DNA of 64,000 nt from NCBI GenBank assembly GCA_963716865.1, contig CAVQUF010000001.1:248001-312000 (forward strand), given 5' to 3'. Position numbers and translations under genes: made by a program. This document shows, piece after piece, positions 20,919 through 30,500 of the stretch. Source of the stretch: AC-32 sp963716865. Lineage in GTDB: Bacteria; Actinomycetota; Thermoleophilia; Gaiellales; Gaiellaceae. The notes beneath the pieces are model-generated. The model worked only from the letters and a program-made list of their open reading frames with translations. It was not told where the DNA came from and searched no databases. Each line of letters begins with the position of its first letter. Positions within the stretch are counted from its first letter, which is position 1.

Positions 20919-22070
20919 ATGGCGGCGAACGATCGCGTCCGGACGGCGACGACCGTCGCCGGCCTCGGAGACGTCCGGGAGGCCTGGAGCGCGTTCTCCT
21001 GGCCCCGGGTCGACGCCGACCTCGACTTCCTGGCGACGCTCGTCGAGTCGGCTGCCGACGGGGTCCGCCCGCACGTGGCCGCGATCGAGCTCGCCGACGG
21101 CCGGCACGCGATGCTCGTCGGGCGGATCGAGAAGACCGAGCTCGAGAGCCGGATCGGGTACCGGGCAATCCTGCGGCCGAAGGTGCGCCTGCTGACGATC
21201 GCGCACGGCGGGCTCGCCGGAGGAGAAGGGGCGGCGCATGCCCTGGTCGACGAGATCCTCCGGACGCTGCGCGCGGGCGAGGCCGACGTCGCGCTCCTGC
21301 CGTCTCTCCGCGTCGACTCGAAGCTCTACGCGGCGGCCCGCTCGCGCCCACCCGCGCGGTCGCGGGACCGCGTGGTCGAGAGCCGCACGCACCGGCGCCT
21401 GGAGCTCCCGGCCTCCTTCGACGAGTTCCTGAAGACGCGCTCCAAGTCCACGCGGGAGAGCATCAAGCGCTACTCGCGGAAGCTCGAACGCGAGCTGGGC
21501 GAGCGGCTCTCGTTCCGCCTCTACGACGAGCCCGGGTCGATCGACGAGCTGTTCGCGGCCGTCGAGCCGGTCGCGGCGAAGACCTACCAGCGGGGCCTGG
21601 GCGTCGCGCTCCGGGACGACGACCGCAACCGCCCCCTCGTCGCGCTGGGGCTGGACCGCGGCTGGTTCCGCGTCTGGGTGTTGTCGCTCGACGGCGCGCC
21701 GGTCGCCTTCTGGCCGGGCTGGCTCTACGACCGCACGTTCTACATCGGGACTCCGGGCTACGACCCGGCGCTGTCCGACTACCGGCTCGGGCAGTACGTC
21801 CTGATGCGGCTGATCGGAGACCTCTGCGCCGATCCGGCGGTCGAGCGCTGCGACTTCGGGTTCGGCGACTCGGAGTACAAGCGGCGGTTCTCGAGCGAGG
21901 ACTGGCAGGAGGCCGACGTGCTCGTCTTCGCGCCCTCGGCCCGGGGCTCGTTCGTGAACGCCGCCAGGACCGGGATCGGCCTGGCGGATCGCGGGCTCCG
22001 CTGGACGGTCGCCAAGGCCGGCGTCGAGGAACGTCTCAAGCGCATCTGGCGGCGGCGGCTCGCTCGCTAG
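20919..22070 (+). CDS. CelD/BcsL-like GNAT acyltransferase (BioF2-like)
   Basis: A 383-residue protein with the GNAT-like acetyltransferase_6 layout. TRSKSTRESIKRYSRKLERE (about residues 177-196) is the usual K/R-rich helix of CelD/FemAB-like proteins, followed by a core with APVAFWPGWLYDRTFYIGTPGYD and the C-terminal RCDFGFGDSEYKRRF segment (acceptor-end GD.xYK motif). Such proteins occur in many exopolysaccharide clusters and probably acylate a sugar or lipid-linked intermediate. It diverges from the AsnB-like operon and faces a shared CTAG inverted repeat. The exact acyl donor and acceptor are unknown. Confidence 0.74.
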   Translation: MAANDRVRTATTVAGLGDVREAWSAFSWPRVDADLDFLATLVESAADGVRPHVAAIELADGRHAMLVGRIEKTELESRIGYRAILRPKVRLLTIAHGGLAGGEGAAHALVDEILRTLRAGEADVALLPSLRVDSKLYAAARSRPPARSRDRVVESRTHRRLELPASFDEFLKTRSKSTRESIKRYSRKLERELGERLSFRLYDEPGSIDELFAAVEPVAAKTYQRGLGVALRDDDRNRPLVALGLDRGWFRVWVLSLDGAPVAFWPGWLYDRTFYIGTPGYDPALSDYRLGQYVLMRLIGDLCADPAVERCDFGFGDSEYKRRFSSEDWQEADVLVFAPSARGSFVNAARTGIGLADRGLRWTVAKAGVEERLKRIWRRRLAR

Positions 22071-22089
22071 CCGTATCCGGGCGGCCTGG

Positions 22090-22142
22090 TACTCTCCTGC
22101 GGCTCCCCTGCGCGGGGGAGGCAAGCGGGCTAGCGCTTAGCC
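22090..22142. promoter_or_regulatory. Candidate promoter with hairpin and GGCTA inverted repeat before the first beta-helix gene
   Basis: TACTCT at about 22090 could be a -10 box. CTCCCC (22103-22108) pairs with GGGGAG (22115-22120). GGCTA (22128-22132) and TAGCC (22138-22142) are exact inverted arms. All of this lies in the 90-bp gap between the acyltransferase stop and ATG 22161. The hairpin could terminate the upstream transcript or act in the leader; no U-run is present. Confidence 0.4.
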
Positions 22143-22160
22143 GATCCACTCAGAACCGCA

Positions 22161-23813
22161 ATGCAGGGAGTCCTCGCTTATTCCAAGAGTGGCGTGCTCG
22201 GAATCGCCGCCGTCGCGATGGTGGCAGCAGCAGCCGTCGCGCTGCCCGGCGCGGGCGCGGGCGGCGTCAAGGCCCCGGACACGCAGCGTGCGACGGAGCA
22301 GGTCTGGGTCGTGGACGTCGCTCCGAGACTGGCCCGCACGGTCAGCGCCGCCTGGCTGAGCGCGCGCCGCGCCAGGGGGACGACGCAGGTCGTCGTCGAC
22401 AGACGAACGGTCTCCCGCAAGCTCCTCCGGCGCGTGAGGAGCGCCGCCAAGGCCGCGAAGCTGCCCGTCGTCGTCCCGGTGCACGTGTCGTCCATGTCGA
22501 GAGGCAAGCGCTCGTGCAAGCACGCGTCAGGAGGAGTCGCGGGCACAAGCTGCTCGCTCTTCGCCTCGTCGTGGGTGAAGGCGCTGCGGTTCTCGAAGAT
22601 CCCCGACTCGCTCACGTTCGTGCACCTGAAATGGCCGGGCTCGCTGTCCAAGCTCCGCTCGCGCAAGGGCCACATCGTCGCGATCATGCCGCTCACAGGC
22701 CCGCCCGGCGCTGCGTGGAGGCTCGCCCTCCAGCGGGCCCGGAACGACCCGCTGCTCGACCTCGGTGTCCGGCCTCTCGGCAAGCGCGGGATCGCTGCGA
22801 TCGGCGCCTACGAGCAGCTCGTCGCAGAGACCGCGTCTCATGCCCCGCCACCGCCACCGCCACCTCCACCGCCACCTCCGCCGCCGACCGGCACCGCCAA
22901 CCTCTGGGTGGACACAAGCGGCGGCAACTGCACACGCTCCGCGACCCCGGTTGCCTACAACGACGGGTCTGCCTGCGGCAGCCTGGACGCCGCCAACGAC
23001 CGCTGCCACGGCGGCGACAGGGTCGTGATCCGCGGCGGCGAGTACCCCCAGCAGGACGTGAGCGGGAACGGGGTCGGCCGCTCAGCCTCCTCGCGCTGCA
23101 CCTTCACCGTCTCCAAGGGCCAGGTCGCCACCTTGGGCTGCGACACCAAGGCGGCCGACGACGGCAGCACCACCTACGACGCCTGCCTCGTCGCGGACGG
23201 CTCGTACCTCACCTTCGACGGCGGCCCCGGGCTTGGCCTCCGCTCCAAGACCTACTCCGCCAAGGGCTTTTCCTACCAGGGGCGGATCGGCTCCGATCGC
23301 GGCATCACCGATGTCACCTTCATCCGGATGGACATCGGCGCGGTTGCCCTCGACGGCTCGAACATGCTCGTCTCCCACTCCGACATCGGGCCCTCGGTCG
23401 ACCCGCTCAACAATCGCCTCGACGACGGCGACCACAACACCTTCGCGGACAACCTGATCCACGACTTCTACGTCAAGAACACCGGCCACTTCGAGTGCGT
23501 CACCTGGGACGACGGAACCAACGTCACCTTCGAGCACAACGAGTTCCGCACGTGCACGATCTTCTCGATCTTCGCCAAGCCGGTCGAGAACATCAGCGGC
23601 AAGATCGACCACAACGCCTTCTGGAACCCGGGCGGGGTGACCACCAACATGGACGTCCGGATCGTGCTCGGCTCAGGGGCCGACCACTGCGACGTCGCCG
23701 TCACCAACAACTGGATCTCCGAGAGCACGTACCTGACCTGTCCCGGAGTGACCGAGTCGGGGAACACCGAGCACGACCCGTCCACCAAGCCACCCTCGCC
23801 GATCCGGCCGTAG
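22161..23813 (+). CDS. Secreted beta-helix protein 1 with proline linker
   Basis: 550 residues: signal peptide (1-33), an N-terminal alpha/beta domain (about 45-228), 14 consecutive prolines (229-242), then a right-handed parallel beta-helix-like domain (about 245-550) with regular N/D-G-rich turns. Core signature shared with three neighbours: HFECVTW and FRTCTIFSIFAKP. Paired cysteines (CTRS, ACGS, RCHGG, RCTF, GCDT) suggest disulfides outside the cell. The fold class includes pectate lyases, AlgG-type epimerases and non-catalytic surface proteins. A role in processing or holding the exopolysaccharide is inference. The reading frame is intact. Confidence 0.72.
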   Translation: MQGVLAYSKSGVLGIAAVAMVAAAAVALPGAGAGGVKAPDTQRATEQVWVVDVAPRLARTVSAAWLSARRARGTTQVVVDRRTVSRKLLRRVRSAAKAAKLPVVVPVHVSSMSRGKRSCKHASGGVAGTSCSLFASSWVKALRFSKIPDSLTFVHLKWPGSLSKLRSRKGHIVAIMPLTGPPGAAWRLALQRARNDPLLDLGVRPLGKRGIAAIGAYEQLVAETASHAPPPPPPPPPPPPPPTGTANLWVDTSGGNCTRSATPVAYNDGSACGSLDAANDRCHGGDRVVIRGGEYPQQDVSGNGVGRSASSRCTFTVSKGQVATLGCDTKAADDGSTTYDACLVADGSYLTFDGGPGLGLRSKTYSAKGFSYQGRIGSDRGITDVTFIRMDIGAVALDGSNMLVSHSDIGPSVDPLNNRLDDGDHNTFADNLIHDFYVKNTGHFECVTWDDGTNVTFEHNEFRTCTIFSIFAKPVENISGKIDHNAFWNPGGVTTNMDVRIVLGSGADHCDVAVTNNWISESTYLTCPGVTESGNTEHDPSTKPPSPIRP

Positions 23814-23821
23814 AGGGCCGG

Positions 23822-24850
23822 CTAGCGGGCGCTCAGCCTCGTCGTCACCGCCTCGACGATGTCCTCGGGGAGCCGCGGGTTGCTCTCGAGCCGTGACGCT
23901 TCCCGCTTGGGCTCGATTCGAAGCCTCTCGAAGTCCTCGTCCGAGGACAGCAGCTCGAGCCGGCCGAGGTCCGCGAGATGGCGGTCGACGCCGCCGATCG
24001 GGCCGCGGAAGATGCTGTAGGAGGGAATACCGAGGTAGGCGGCCTCGCGGGCCATGGTCCCGCCCGAGGCGACGACAGCGTCGACCGCCTTCAGGAGCGG
24101 AAGGAACGGAGCCGACTCCTCGAGCACGACCGGCTCGTTCCGCCAGTCGACGTCCTCGAGGTAGGACCTCTGCCTCGAGTAGCGCGGCGAGAAGATCACC
24201 TGCGCCCTCTCCTGGGCCGCGAGATACGCCAGCAGCTCGTGCGCGAACCGCCCCGAGTCGGAGCTGTAGTAGTGGCTCTCCTCGGCGGGCGGCCGGACGA
24301 GGATGCGCACCAGGCCGTCGCCGGCACCCGGGAACTCCAGCGGCTCGACCGAGGCGAGATCGACGCCGGCGAACGTGATGTCCTCCTTCAGCCCTTCGTA
24401 CGGGAGGAAGCGGTCGGGCCTGACTCCGTGCTCGATGAACACGGACGGGTCGAACACCCGCGGGTGAAGGATCCAGTTCTTGACGACACGGTCCACGGTG
24501 ACGTCCACGAACTCGTAGTCGCGGAGACCGAACGACGGGATCCGGAGCAGCCAGCCCGCGAGGGCGGGGGCGCGCCCGGCGTGGACGACGGCGTCCGGCT
24601 TCTTTCGGCCGAAAAGGCGGACCAGCCGGCCCGTGCGCTGGACGAGGCCCGTCGCCTTGCGCCGCTTTCCCTTCCCGTAGCTCGCCCCGACCTTGTGGAA
24701 CGGCACTGACCTCGCCTCGAGCAGCGCGTAGGTCGAGCCGTAGTCGCGCGCGGTGAGGACGACGTCGGCCCCGGCGGCCTCGAACGCGCCGACGAGCGGC
24801 GTCAGGTACTGGACCTGCGGCGGATTCTCGACGTCGATCCAGATCCGCAC
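23822..24850 (-). CDS. DUF354 family protein (glycosyltransferase-like)
   Basis: 342 residues from GTG 24850, beginning MRIWIDVENPPQVQYLTPL, the typical DUF354 opening. The protein has a GT-B-like two-domain layout; ADVVLTARDYGSTYALLE and VVASGGTMAREAAYLGIPSY are the family's hallmark segments, the latter resembling the donor-binding site of MurG/GT4 enzymes. DUF354 genes are regular members of archaeal and bacterial polysaccharide clusters. It is 11 bp downstream of a GT2 gene in the same operon and convergent with beta-helix gene 1 (8-bp gap). Function as a glycosyltransferase or epimerase is unproven. Confidence 0.82.
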   Translation of the reverse strand: MRIWIDVENPPQVQYLTPLVGAFEAAGADVVLTARDYGSTYALLEARSVPFHKVGASYGKGKRRKATGLVQRTGRLVRLFGRKKPDAVVHAGRAPALAGWLLRIPSFGLRDYEFVDVTVDRVVKNWILHPRVFDPSVFIEHGVRPDRFLPYEGLKEDITFAGVDLASVEPLEFPGAGDGLVRILVRPPAEESHYYSSDSGRFAHELLAYLAAQERAQVIFSPRYSRQRSYLEDVDWRNEPVVLEESAPFLPLLKAVDAVVASGGTMAREAAYLGIPSYSIFRGPIGGVDRHLADLGRLELLSSDEDFERLRIEPKREASRLESNPRLPEDIVEAVTTRLSAR

Positions 24851-24861
24851 GGTCGATGCGC

Positions 24862-25755
24862 CTAGGAGGCGCGGGCCGGACGAAGGGCGGCGCGCAGGGC
24901 CGCAGCGTGTCCGGCGCGGGCGACGCGCCCGCCCCGGGCGACGAAGATGTGGGTGAGCGCCGTCAGCGCAATGCCGGCGCGCTCGAGCTCGGCGACGACG
25001 CGGCCGTGGTGCTTGCGCGCGTAACGCACCCGGCTCTCCGCCAGTACGTGGGCGAGGCTCGGGCGCGGAGCCGATCCGGCGCCCTCGTGGCGGACGGTCG
25101 CAGTCGGCTCGAAGCGGACGTCGTACCCGGCGTTGCGGACGCGCCGGCAGAGGTCCTTGTCCTCGCAGTACATGAAGAAGCCCTCGTCCCAGCCGTCGAG
25201 CACCTCCAGCACGGCGCGCCGCACGAGCAGGCACGCCCCCGACACCCATTCCGGGCTCCCCGGCCGCTCGTACGCCGCCGGGTCCCGGACGAGCTCGCTC
25301 GCCCAGGCCGCGCGCGGGAACAGCCGGTGAAGGAAGAGCGCGTGCGCGTACGTCGAGCGTAGGCGAGGAAAGCGGCGCTGCGAGAAGTCGAGCTCCCCGT
25401 CGGGCTCGAGCACCCGCGGCGCGGCGATCGCGGCCATCGGATCGCGCTCGAGGACGTCCACGAGCATGCCGACCGTTTCGGGGTCGATCCGCGCGTCAGG
25501 GTTCAGGAAGAGCACGTACGGGCTCGAGCCGGCGCGCCAGCCGGCGTTGCAGCCGGCTGCGAAGCCCCGGTTCTCGCCGAGCGCCAGCCGGGTAACCGGC
25601 AGGTCGGCGACGGTCTCCAGCGAACCGTCGTCCGAGGCGTTGTCGGCGACGATGACCTGGATTTTCCCGCTGCCGACAAGCGGCTGGACGCAGCCTCGAA
25701 GCTGCGCACGGCTGCGATACGAGACGACGACGACGTCGGCGACAGGCCTCTCCAT
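24862..25755 (-). CDS. Family 2 glycosyltransferase, rhamnosyltransferase-like (WbbL type)
   Basis: 297 residues. DVVVVSYRSRAQLRGCV opens the GT-A fold, VIVADNASDDGSLE is the first acidic site, GENRGFAAGCNAGWR is characteristic of WbbL-like enzymes, and LFLNPDARID is the DxD-like site. FFMYCEDKDLCRRV carries the catalytic-base ED motif. Such enzymes transfer rhamnose or similar deoxysugars to lipid-linked acceptors at the cytosolic face. It is followed by the DUF354 gene and is divergent from beta-helix gene 2. Confidence 0.87.
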   Translation of the reverse strand: MERPVADVVVVSYRSRAQLRGCVQPLVGSGKIQVIVADNASDDGSLETVADLPVTRLALGENRGFAAGCNAGWRAGSSPYVLFLNPDARIDPETVGMLVDVLERDPMAAIAAPRVLEPDGELDFSQRRFPRLRSTYAHALFLHRLFPRAAWASELVRDPAAYERPGSPEWVSGACLLVRRAVLEVLDGWDEGFFMYCEDKDLCRRVRNAGYDVRFEPTATVRHEGAGSAPRPSLAHVLAESRVRYARKHHGRVVAELERAGIALTALTHIFVARGGRVARAGHAAALRAALRPARAS

Positions 25756-25807
25756 TCCTTCCGACAGTAGCAGCGCCGTGCGCGGACGCCTGCCCGCAAA
25801 CCCTGAT

Positions 25808-25814
25808 GGCTAGG
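25808..25814 (+). promoter_or_regulatory. GGCTAGG element before beta-helix gene 2
   Basis: An exact GGCTAGG lies in the 117-bp divergent gap, 59 bp before ATG 25873, within GATGGCTAGGCA. The complement of the neighbouring site at 20865-20872 reads GATGGCTAGGAC, sharing the GAT prefix. No clear -35/-10 pair is visible. Confidence 0.35.
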
Positions 25815-25872
25815 CACTCCGGGGGCACGCCTCCCTCGAACTGAGCATTTTGATCGCACTCGGGCCGCGCCG

Positions 25873-28482
25873 ATGACCCACACCATGTGGGGAGCCGCCC
25901 CCCGCCGATACCGCCGCCTCCTGCTGTGCGCCGTCGCCGCATTGGGCCTCGTCGTGATGCCCGCCGCGCACGCGCGGGTCGCCTCGAGCACGAAGCGGGT
26001 CGCGCTCCCGGAGCTGTGGGGGCTCGAGGTCACTAGGGGCAACCTCCACCTGCTCAACGACCAGACCGCCCAGCAGGCACTCGACGCCGACGTCAACACG
26101 CTGCTCGTCGACAGTGCCCACATGAGCAAGCGCGATCGCCGGCGGGTCGCGCAGATCGCGAAGCGGTTCGGGTTCCGGAAGCTCGCCCTGCCGCATCGGG
26201 CGACAAAGTCGCTCAGGGGCGGGAGGGCTCACTGCAGGAAGGCCAAGCGCCGCCATCCGAAGCGGCTCTGCACGCTGCGCGCGAGCTCACTCCAGAGCGC
26301 CCAACGGCTGGCCTCGCTGCACAAAGCCGACCTGATCGTCGCACGGCTGAAGGCGCTCCCGGATCTGTCGAACTTCACGCTGAGCGGGACTCAGGCAAGG
26401 CTCGTGGTCATGGTCGACATCGGGCGAAGCACTCTCGACCAGCAGGCCTGGCGCACCGCGATCCAGCAGGCCGCGGAGGATCCCACCTTCGACCTCGCAG
26501 TGGCTCCCGCCGGCCCCGGAGCCTCGACCGCGCTCGGCGACTACGTGAACGTGCTCGGCAGCACCGACCTGAGCCCGAGCGCCCCCAGCGGGTTGTCGCT
26601 CCTCAGCACGAGCCAGAGCTCGCTCACCGTGCGCTGGCGCCACCCGAACAGCTACCGCGTCCGGAACTACGACGTGTACGCGAACGGGGCCCTCGCGGCC
26701 AGCGTCAGGACGACCTCGGCGAAGCTCACGCACCTCGCCTGCGGGACCGTCTACCTGATCCAGGTCGACGCGGTCGACCGGGCCGGCCGGCACTCGGCGA
26801 AGACGTCGATGCCGGCCTCGACGGGCGTCTGCACCGACACGACCCCGCCGTCCACGCCGACCGGGTTGACGGTCACCGGCGTGACGCAGTCGTCGCTCAG
26901 CCTCTTCTGGACTCCGTCGCTCGACAATGTGGCAGTCGCCGGCTACCGCGTCTACGAGGGCGCGGCCTACGCCGGGACGACAGCCGTCACCTCGTACTCG
27001 GTCTCGGGCCTCGCGTGCGACACGTCGTACACGCTGGCGGTCGAGGCGTACGACGCCGCCGGGAACCACTCCGCGGAGACGACGGTGAGCGCGACGACGG
27101 ACGCCTGCGGGGACGACACCCCGCCGTCGACCCCGACCAACCTGGTCAAGACCGGCGCGACCACGAGCACGATCACGATGTCCTGGTCCGGCTCGACCGA
27201 CAACGTCGCCGTGACCGGTTACCACCGCTACCGAACGTCCACGCTCGTCTCGAGCGGGATGAACACGAGCTACACGTTCTCGGGGCTCTCCTGCGGGACG
27301 AGCTACACGCTGGCGGTCGACGCCTTCGACGGCGCGGGGAACGACTCCGCGAAGACCTCGCAGGCCGCCTCGACGAGCGCCTGCGCGTCCTCGCCTCCTC
27401 CTCCGCCTCCACCGCCACCTCCGCCTCCCCCGCCACCGCCTCCGCCACCGCCTCCGCCACCTCCACCGCCACCTCCGCCACCTCCACCTCCTCCGCCACC
27501 TCCACCTCCTCCGCCACCGCCGCCTCCGCCTCCTCCGCCGCCTCCCCCGGCGGGCACCGCCAACCTGTGGGTGGATACAAACGGCGGAAGCTGCACACGC
27601 TCGGCGAGCCCCGTGGCCTACAGCGACGCGAGCGCCTGCGGCAGCCTCGACGCTGCCAACGACGTCTGCCACGGCGGCGAGACGGTCGTAATCCGCGGCG
27701 GCGACTACCCACAGCAGGACGTGACCGGAAACGGGATCGGCCGCTCAGCCTCCTCGCGCTGCACCTTCACCGTTCCCGACGGGCAGGTCGCGACACTCGG
27801 CTGCGACACCATTCCGGCCTTCGACGGCACGACCATCTACGACGCCTGCATCGTCGCCGACGGCTCCTACCTCACCTTCGACGGCGGGCCGGGGCTCGGC
27901 ATCCGTCGCAGACCTACTCGCGTCAAGGGCTTCTCCTACCAGGGCCGGATCGACACCGACCGCGGTGTCGACGGATATGACCTTCCCCGATCTGGACGTG
28001 GGCGCCGTCGCGCTCGACGGCTCGAACATGACTCGTCACCCACTACGACATCGGCCCCTCGGTCGACCCGTTCAACAACCGCCCGACCGACGGCGACGGC
28101 AACTCTGGGCCGGACAACCTGATCCACGACTTCTCGGCGGTCAACGACGGCCACTTCGAGTGTCTGACCTGGGATGTCGGCACCAACGTCACCTTCAGCA
28201 CAACCAGTTCCGCACCTGCGCGATCTTCGACATCTTCTCCAAGCCGGTCGAGAACACCAGCGGCACTGATCGACCACAACGCCTTCTGGAACCCGGCCGG
28301 AGCTGACGAACAACGACGACGTCAAGGTCTCCTCGGCTCGGGCGCTACCGCGTGCGACGTGACGTCAGCAACAACTGGGTCATCGAGGGCACCTACCTCG
28401 ACCTGTCCCGGTGCGGGACCGAGTCGGCGGCAACACCTACCACGACCCGATCGGCCAACCGCCCTCGCCGATCCGGCCGTAG
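25873..28482 (+). CDS. Secreted beta-helix protein 2 with three FN3 domains and 52-proline linker (3' end frameshifted)
   Basis: Signal peptide (1-37), the same N-terminal alpha/beta domain as proteins 1 and 3 (about 38-235), three FN3 domains (about 236-315, 322-411, 414-503), 52 consecutive prolines (508-559), then the beta-helix domain. The helix part shifts frame near 27907, 27965, 28030, 28195 and 28265-28420. The family signature (HFECLTW, FRTCAIFDIFSKP, IDHNAFWNP, final PSPIRP) can be read through to TAG 28482. The clustering of breaks in the last 600 bp may mean genuine decay here, unlike the single indels elsewhere. Confidence 0.65.
27394..27549 (+). repeat. Proline-coding low-complexity tract, 52 codons
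   Basis: CCN codons only, a mixture of CCT, CCG, CCA and CCC, encode an unbroken run of 52 prolines. The mixture of third bases shows that it did not arise by simple slippage of one triplet alone. Translation of such a run would depend on elongation factor P. Its length is also likely to vary between strains and to be prone to assembly error. The complementary strand reads as polyglycine, which is a shadow. Confidence 0.95.
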
Positions 28483-28523
28483 CCCGCATCGCTGGTGAGG
28501 TTCGACCGGCCGACTGGACGATC

Positions 28524-28530
28524 GGCTAGG
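28524..28530 (+). promoter_or_regulatory. GGCTAGG element before beta-helix gene 3
   Basis: CGATCGGCTAGGG lies 42 bp after the stop of beta-helix gene 2 and 64 bp before the preferred start at 28594. The reverse complement of the same 12-base string, CGATCGGCTAGG, occurs at 14153-14164 ahead of the Wzz-like gene. TAGGGT within it could also serve as a -10 box. Confidence 0.35.
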
Positions 28531-28593
28531 GTTCCGCCCCGTACGCCGAGCAAGTTGGGTCGAACTCGTGTTTGTCTACTGCGGCCGTTCCCT

Positions 28594-30496
28594 GTGACTG
28601 CTTTCGCGCGCGCAAACCGCCACCTCTTTCTGGCAGCCCTGGCGGCAGCGATCGTGGTCCTGTGCGCCGGGACCGCCCAGGCTCGGCACGAGCTAGCCGC
28701 GCAGCGCGCCGCCTTGCCGCAGCAGCTGTGGGCGTTCGGCCTCGACCAGAGCACGCTCGGCCTGATGAGCAACCGCGCGGCCGTCCGCGCACGCAATGCG
28801 CGCGGAAACGCACTCCTCGTCGACATTCGCGGCCTGAGCACGCAGCAGCAGCAGCGCCTGAACCGGCTGCAGGCGCACTTCGACTTCCGGATGGTCGTGC
28901 TGCCGACCGCGTCGAGGTCGGTCGGCGAGGCCGACGCTGCGTGTGCAGCCACGAAGGGCTCCGACCCGAACGGGCTCTGCACGGCGCTCGCAGCATCGGT
29001 CGGCGCGGCTCGTACGCTCGCTGCCTCCACGCATTTCGACCTCGTCGTAGTCGTCCTCAAGCGGCTGCCCTCGTCCGCGACGCTCCGGGAGCTCGGACAG
29101 GGCCACACGAGGGTGATCGCCCTCGTCGAGATCGGCCATCGGGCCTCCCTCAAGCGCCGTGCCTGGCGGCACGTGATCAAGCAGGCAGCGAAAGAGAGCT
29201 CGCTCGACCTCGGCGTGAAGCCGGTCGCCCGCCATCGCCACCGGGCTCTCGTGCGGTACATCTCGCTGCTTCGCGGAATGGGCCTCGCAACGAGCAACGG
29301 CCCTACCGGCCTGACGATCGTCCGGTCGAGTGCGAGCTCGCTGAAGGTCCGCTGGAAGGCCGTCAAGCACGCCCGGAGATACGGCGTCTACCGCAACGGC
29401 CGCCGCTTCATCAGCGTGAGGCGGCCGCTGGCCACGATCGCGAAGCTCCGTTGCGGAACGAGCTACGTGATCTCCGTCGACGCCGCCGACCGGGCCGGCA
29501 ACCGCTCTCAGAAGAGGGCGATCAGCGGCCAGACCGGCCCGTGCGGGGGCGGAGGCGGAGGCGGAGGCGGCCCGACGGTACCGCCGCTTCCTCCGGCGAG
29601 CAGGTTCGTTTCCTCGAACGGCTCGGACTCGAGCTCGTGCGCGAAGTCAGCGCCCTGCAGGAGCTTCAACCGCGCCTATCACCTCGCGAAGCCCGGGGAC
29701 GTCGTCGAGGTCGCGGGGGGCTCCTATCCGCAGCAGAACATCTCAAGGGACTCGTCCAAGACCTCGAGCAAGGACGTCGTCTTCCGGCCCGCAGCAGGCG
29801 CGGTGGTGACGATCGGGTGCGACACGGCCCCAACCGACGGCGGTGCGAGTGTGCCCGGGGCGAGCTGCATCGACGTGGACGCCTCGCACATAACGTTCGA
29901 CGGCCGCGGGAACAGAGGCTTCCGGACGAAGAGCTACAGCGCGGGCGGTTTCTCGTACCAGGGCCGGATCGACACCGAGCGCGGGACGACCGACATCATT
30001 TTCCGCAACATGAACATCGGCGCGGTCGCCCTGGGCTCCTCGAACACGCTCGTCAGCCACAACGACATCGGACCGTCGGTCGACCCGTACAACAACCGAC
30101 AGGCGGACGGCTCCGGCGACGTCTGGGCAGACAACCTGATTCACGACTTCTACGATCAAGAACGGCGGCCACTTCGAGTGCGTAACCTGGGACGAGGGCA
30201 CCAACGTCACCTTCGAGTACAACGAGTTCCGCACGTGCACGATCTTCTCGATCTTCGCGAAGCCGGTCGAGAACATCAGCGGCAAGATCGACCACAACGC
30301 CTTCTGGAACCCGGGCAGCGTCACGAACAACCAGGACGTGAGGGTCGTCCTGGGCTCCGGCGCTAACCACTGCGACGTCGCAACGACGCACAACTGGATC
30401 TCCGAGGGCACGTACCTCACATGCCCGGGCGCGACCGAATCGGGCAACACCGAGCACAATCCGTCCACGAGGCCGCCTTCCCCGATCCGCCCGTAG
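28594..30496 (+). CDS. Secreted beta-helix protein 3 with one FN3 domain and glycine linker (one frameshift)
   Basis: GTG 28594 is preferred because it gives a clean signal peptide (MTAFARANRHLFLAALAAAI, cleavage after about residue 30); longer in-frame starts at 28552 and 28495 exist. The N-terminal alpha/beta domain (about 35-232) is shared with proteins 1 and 2. One FN3 domain (about 234-317), nine glycines (318-326) and the beta-helix domain with HFECVTW and FRTCTIFSIFAKP follow. A single base change of frame near 30154 separates HDFY from the continuing IKNGGHFEC. The stop TAG 30494-30496 is four bases before the next gene. Confidence 0.72.
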
Positions 30497-30500
30497 CGCC

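Noticed and set aside
27303..27596. A polyglycine protein on the minus strand
   Set aside because: It is the complement of the 52-proline tract of beta-helix gene 2 and has no other support.
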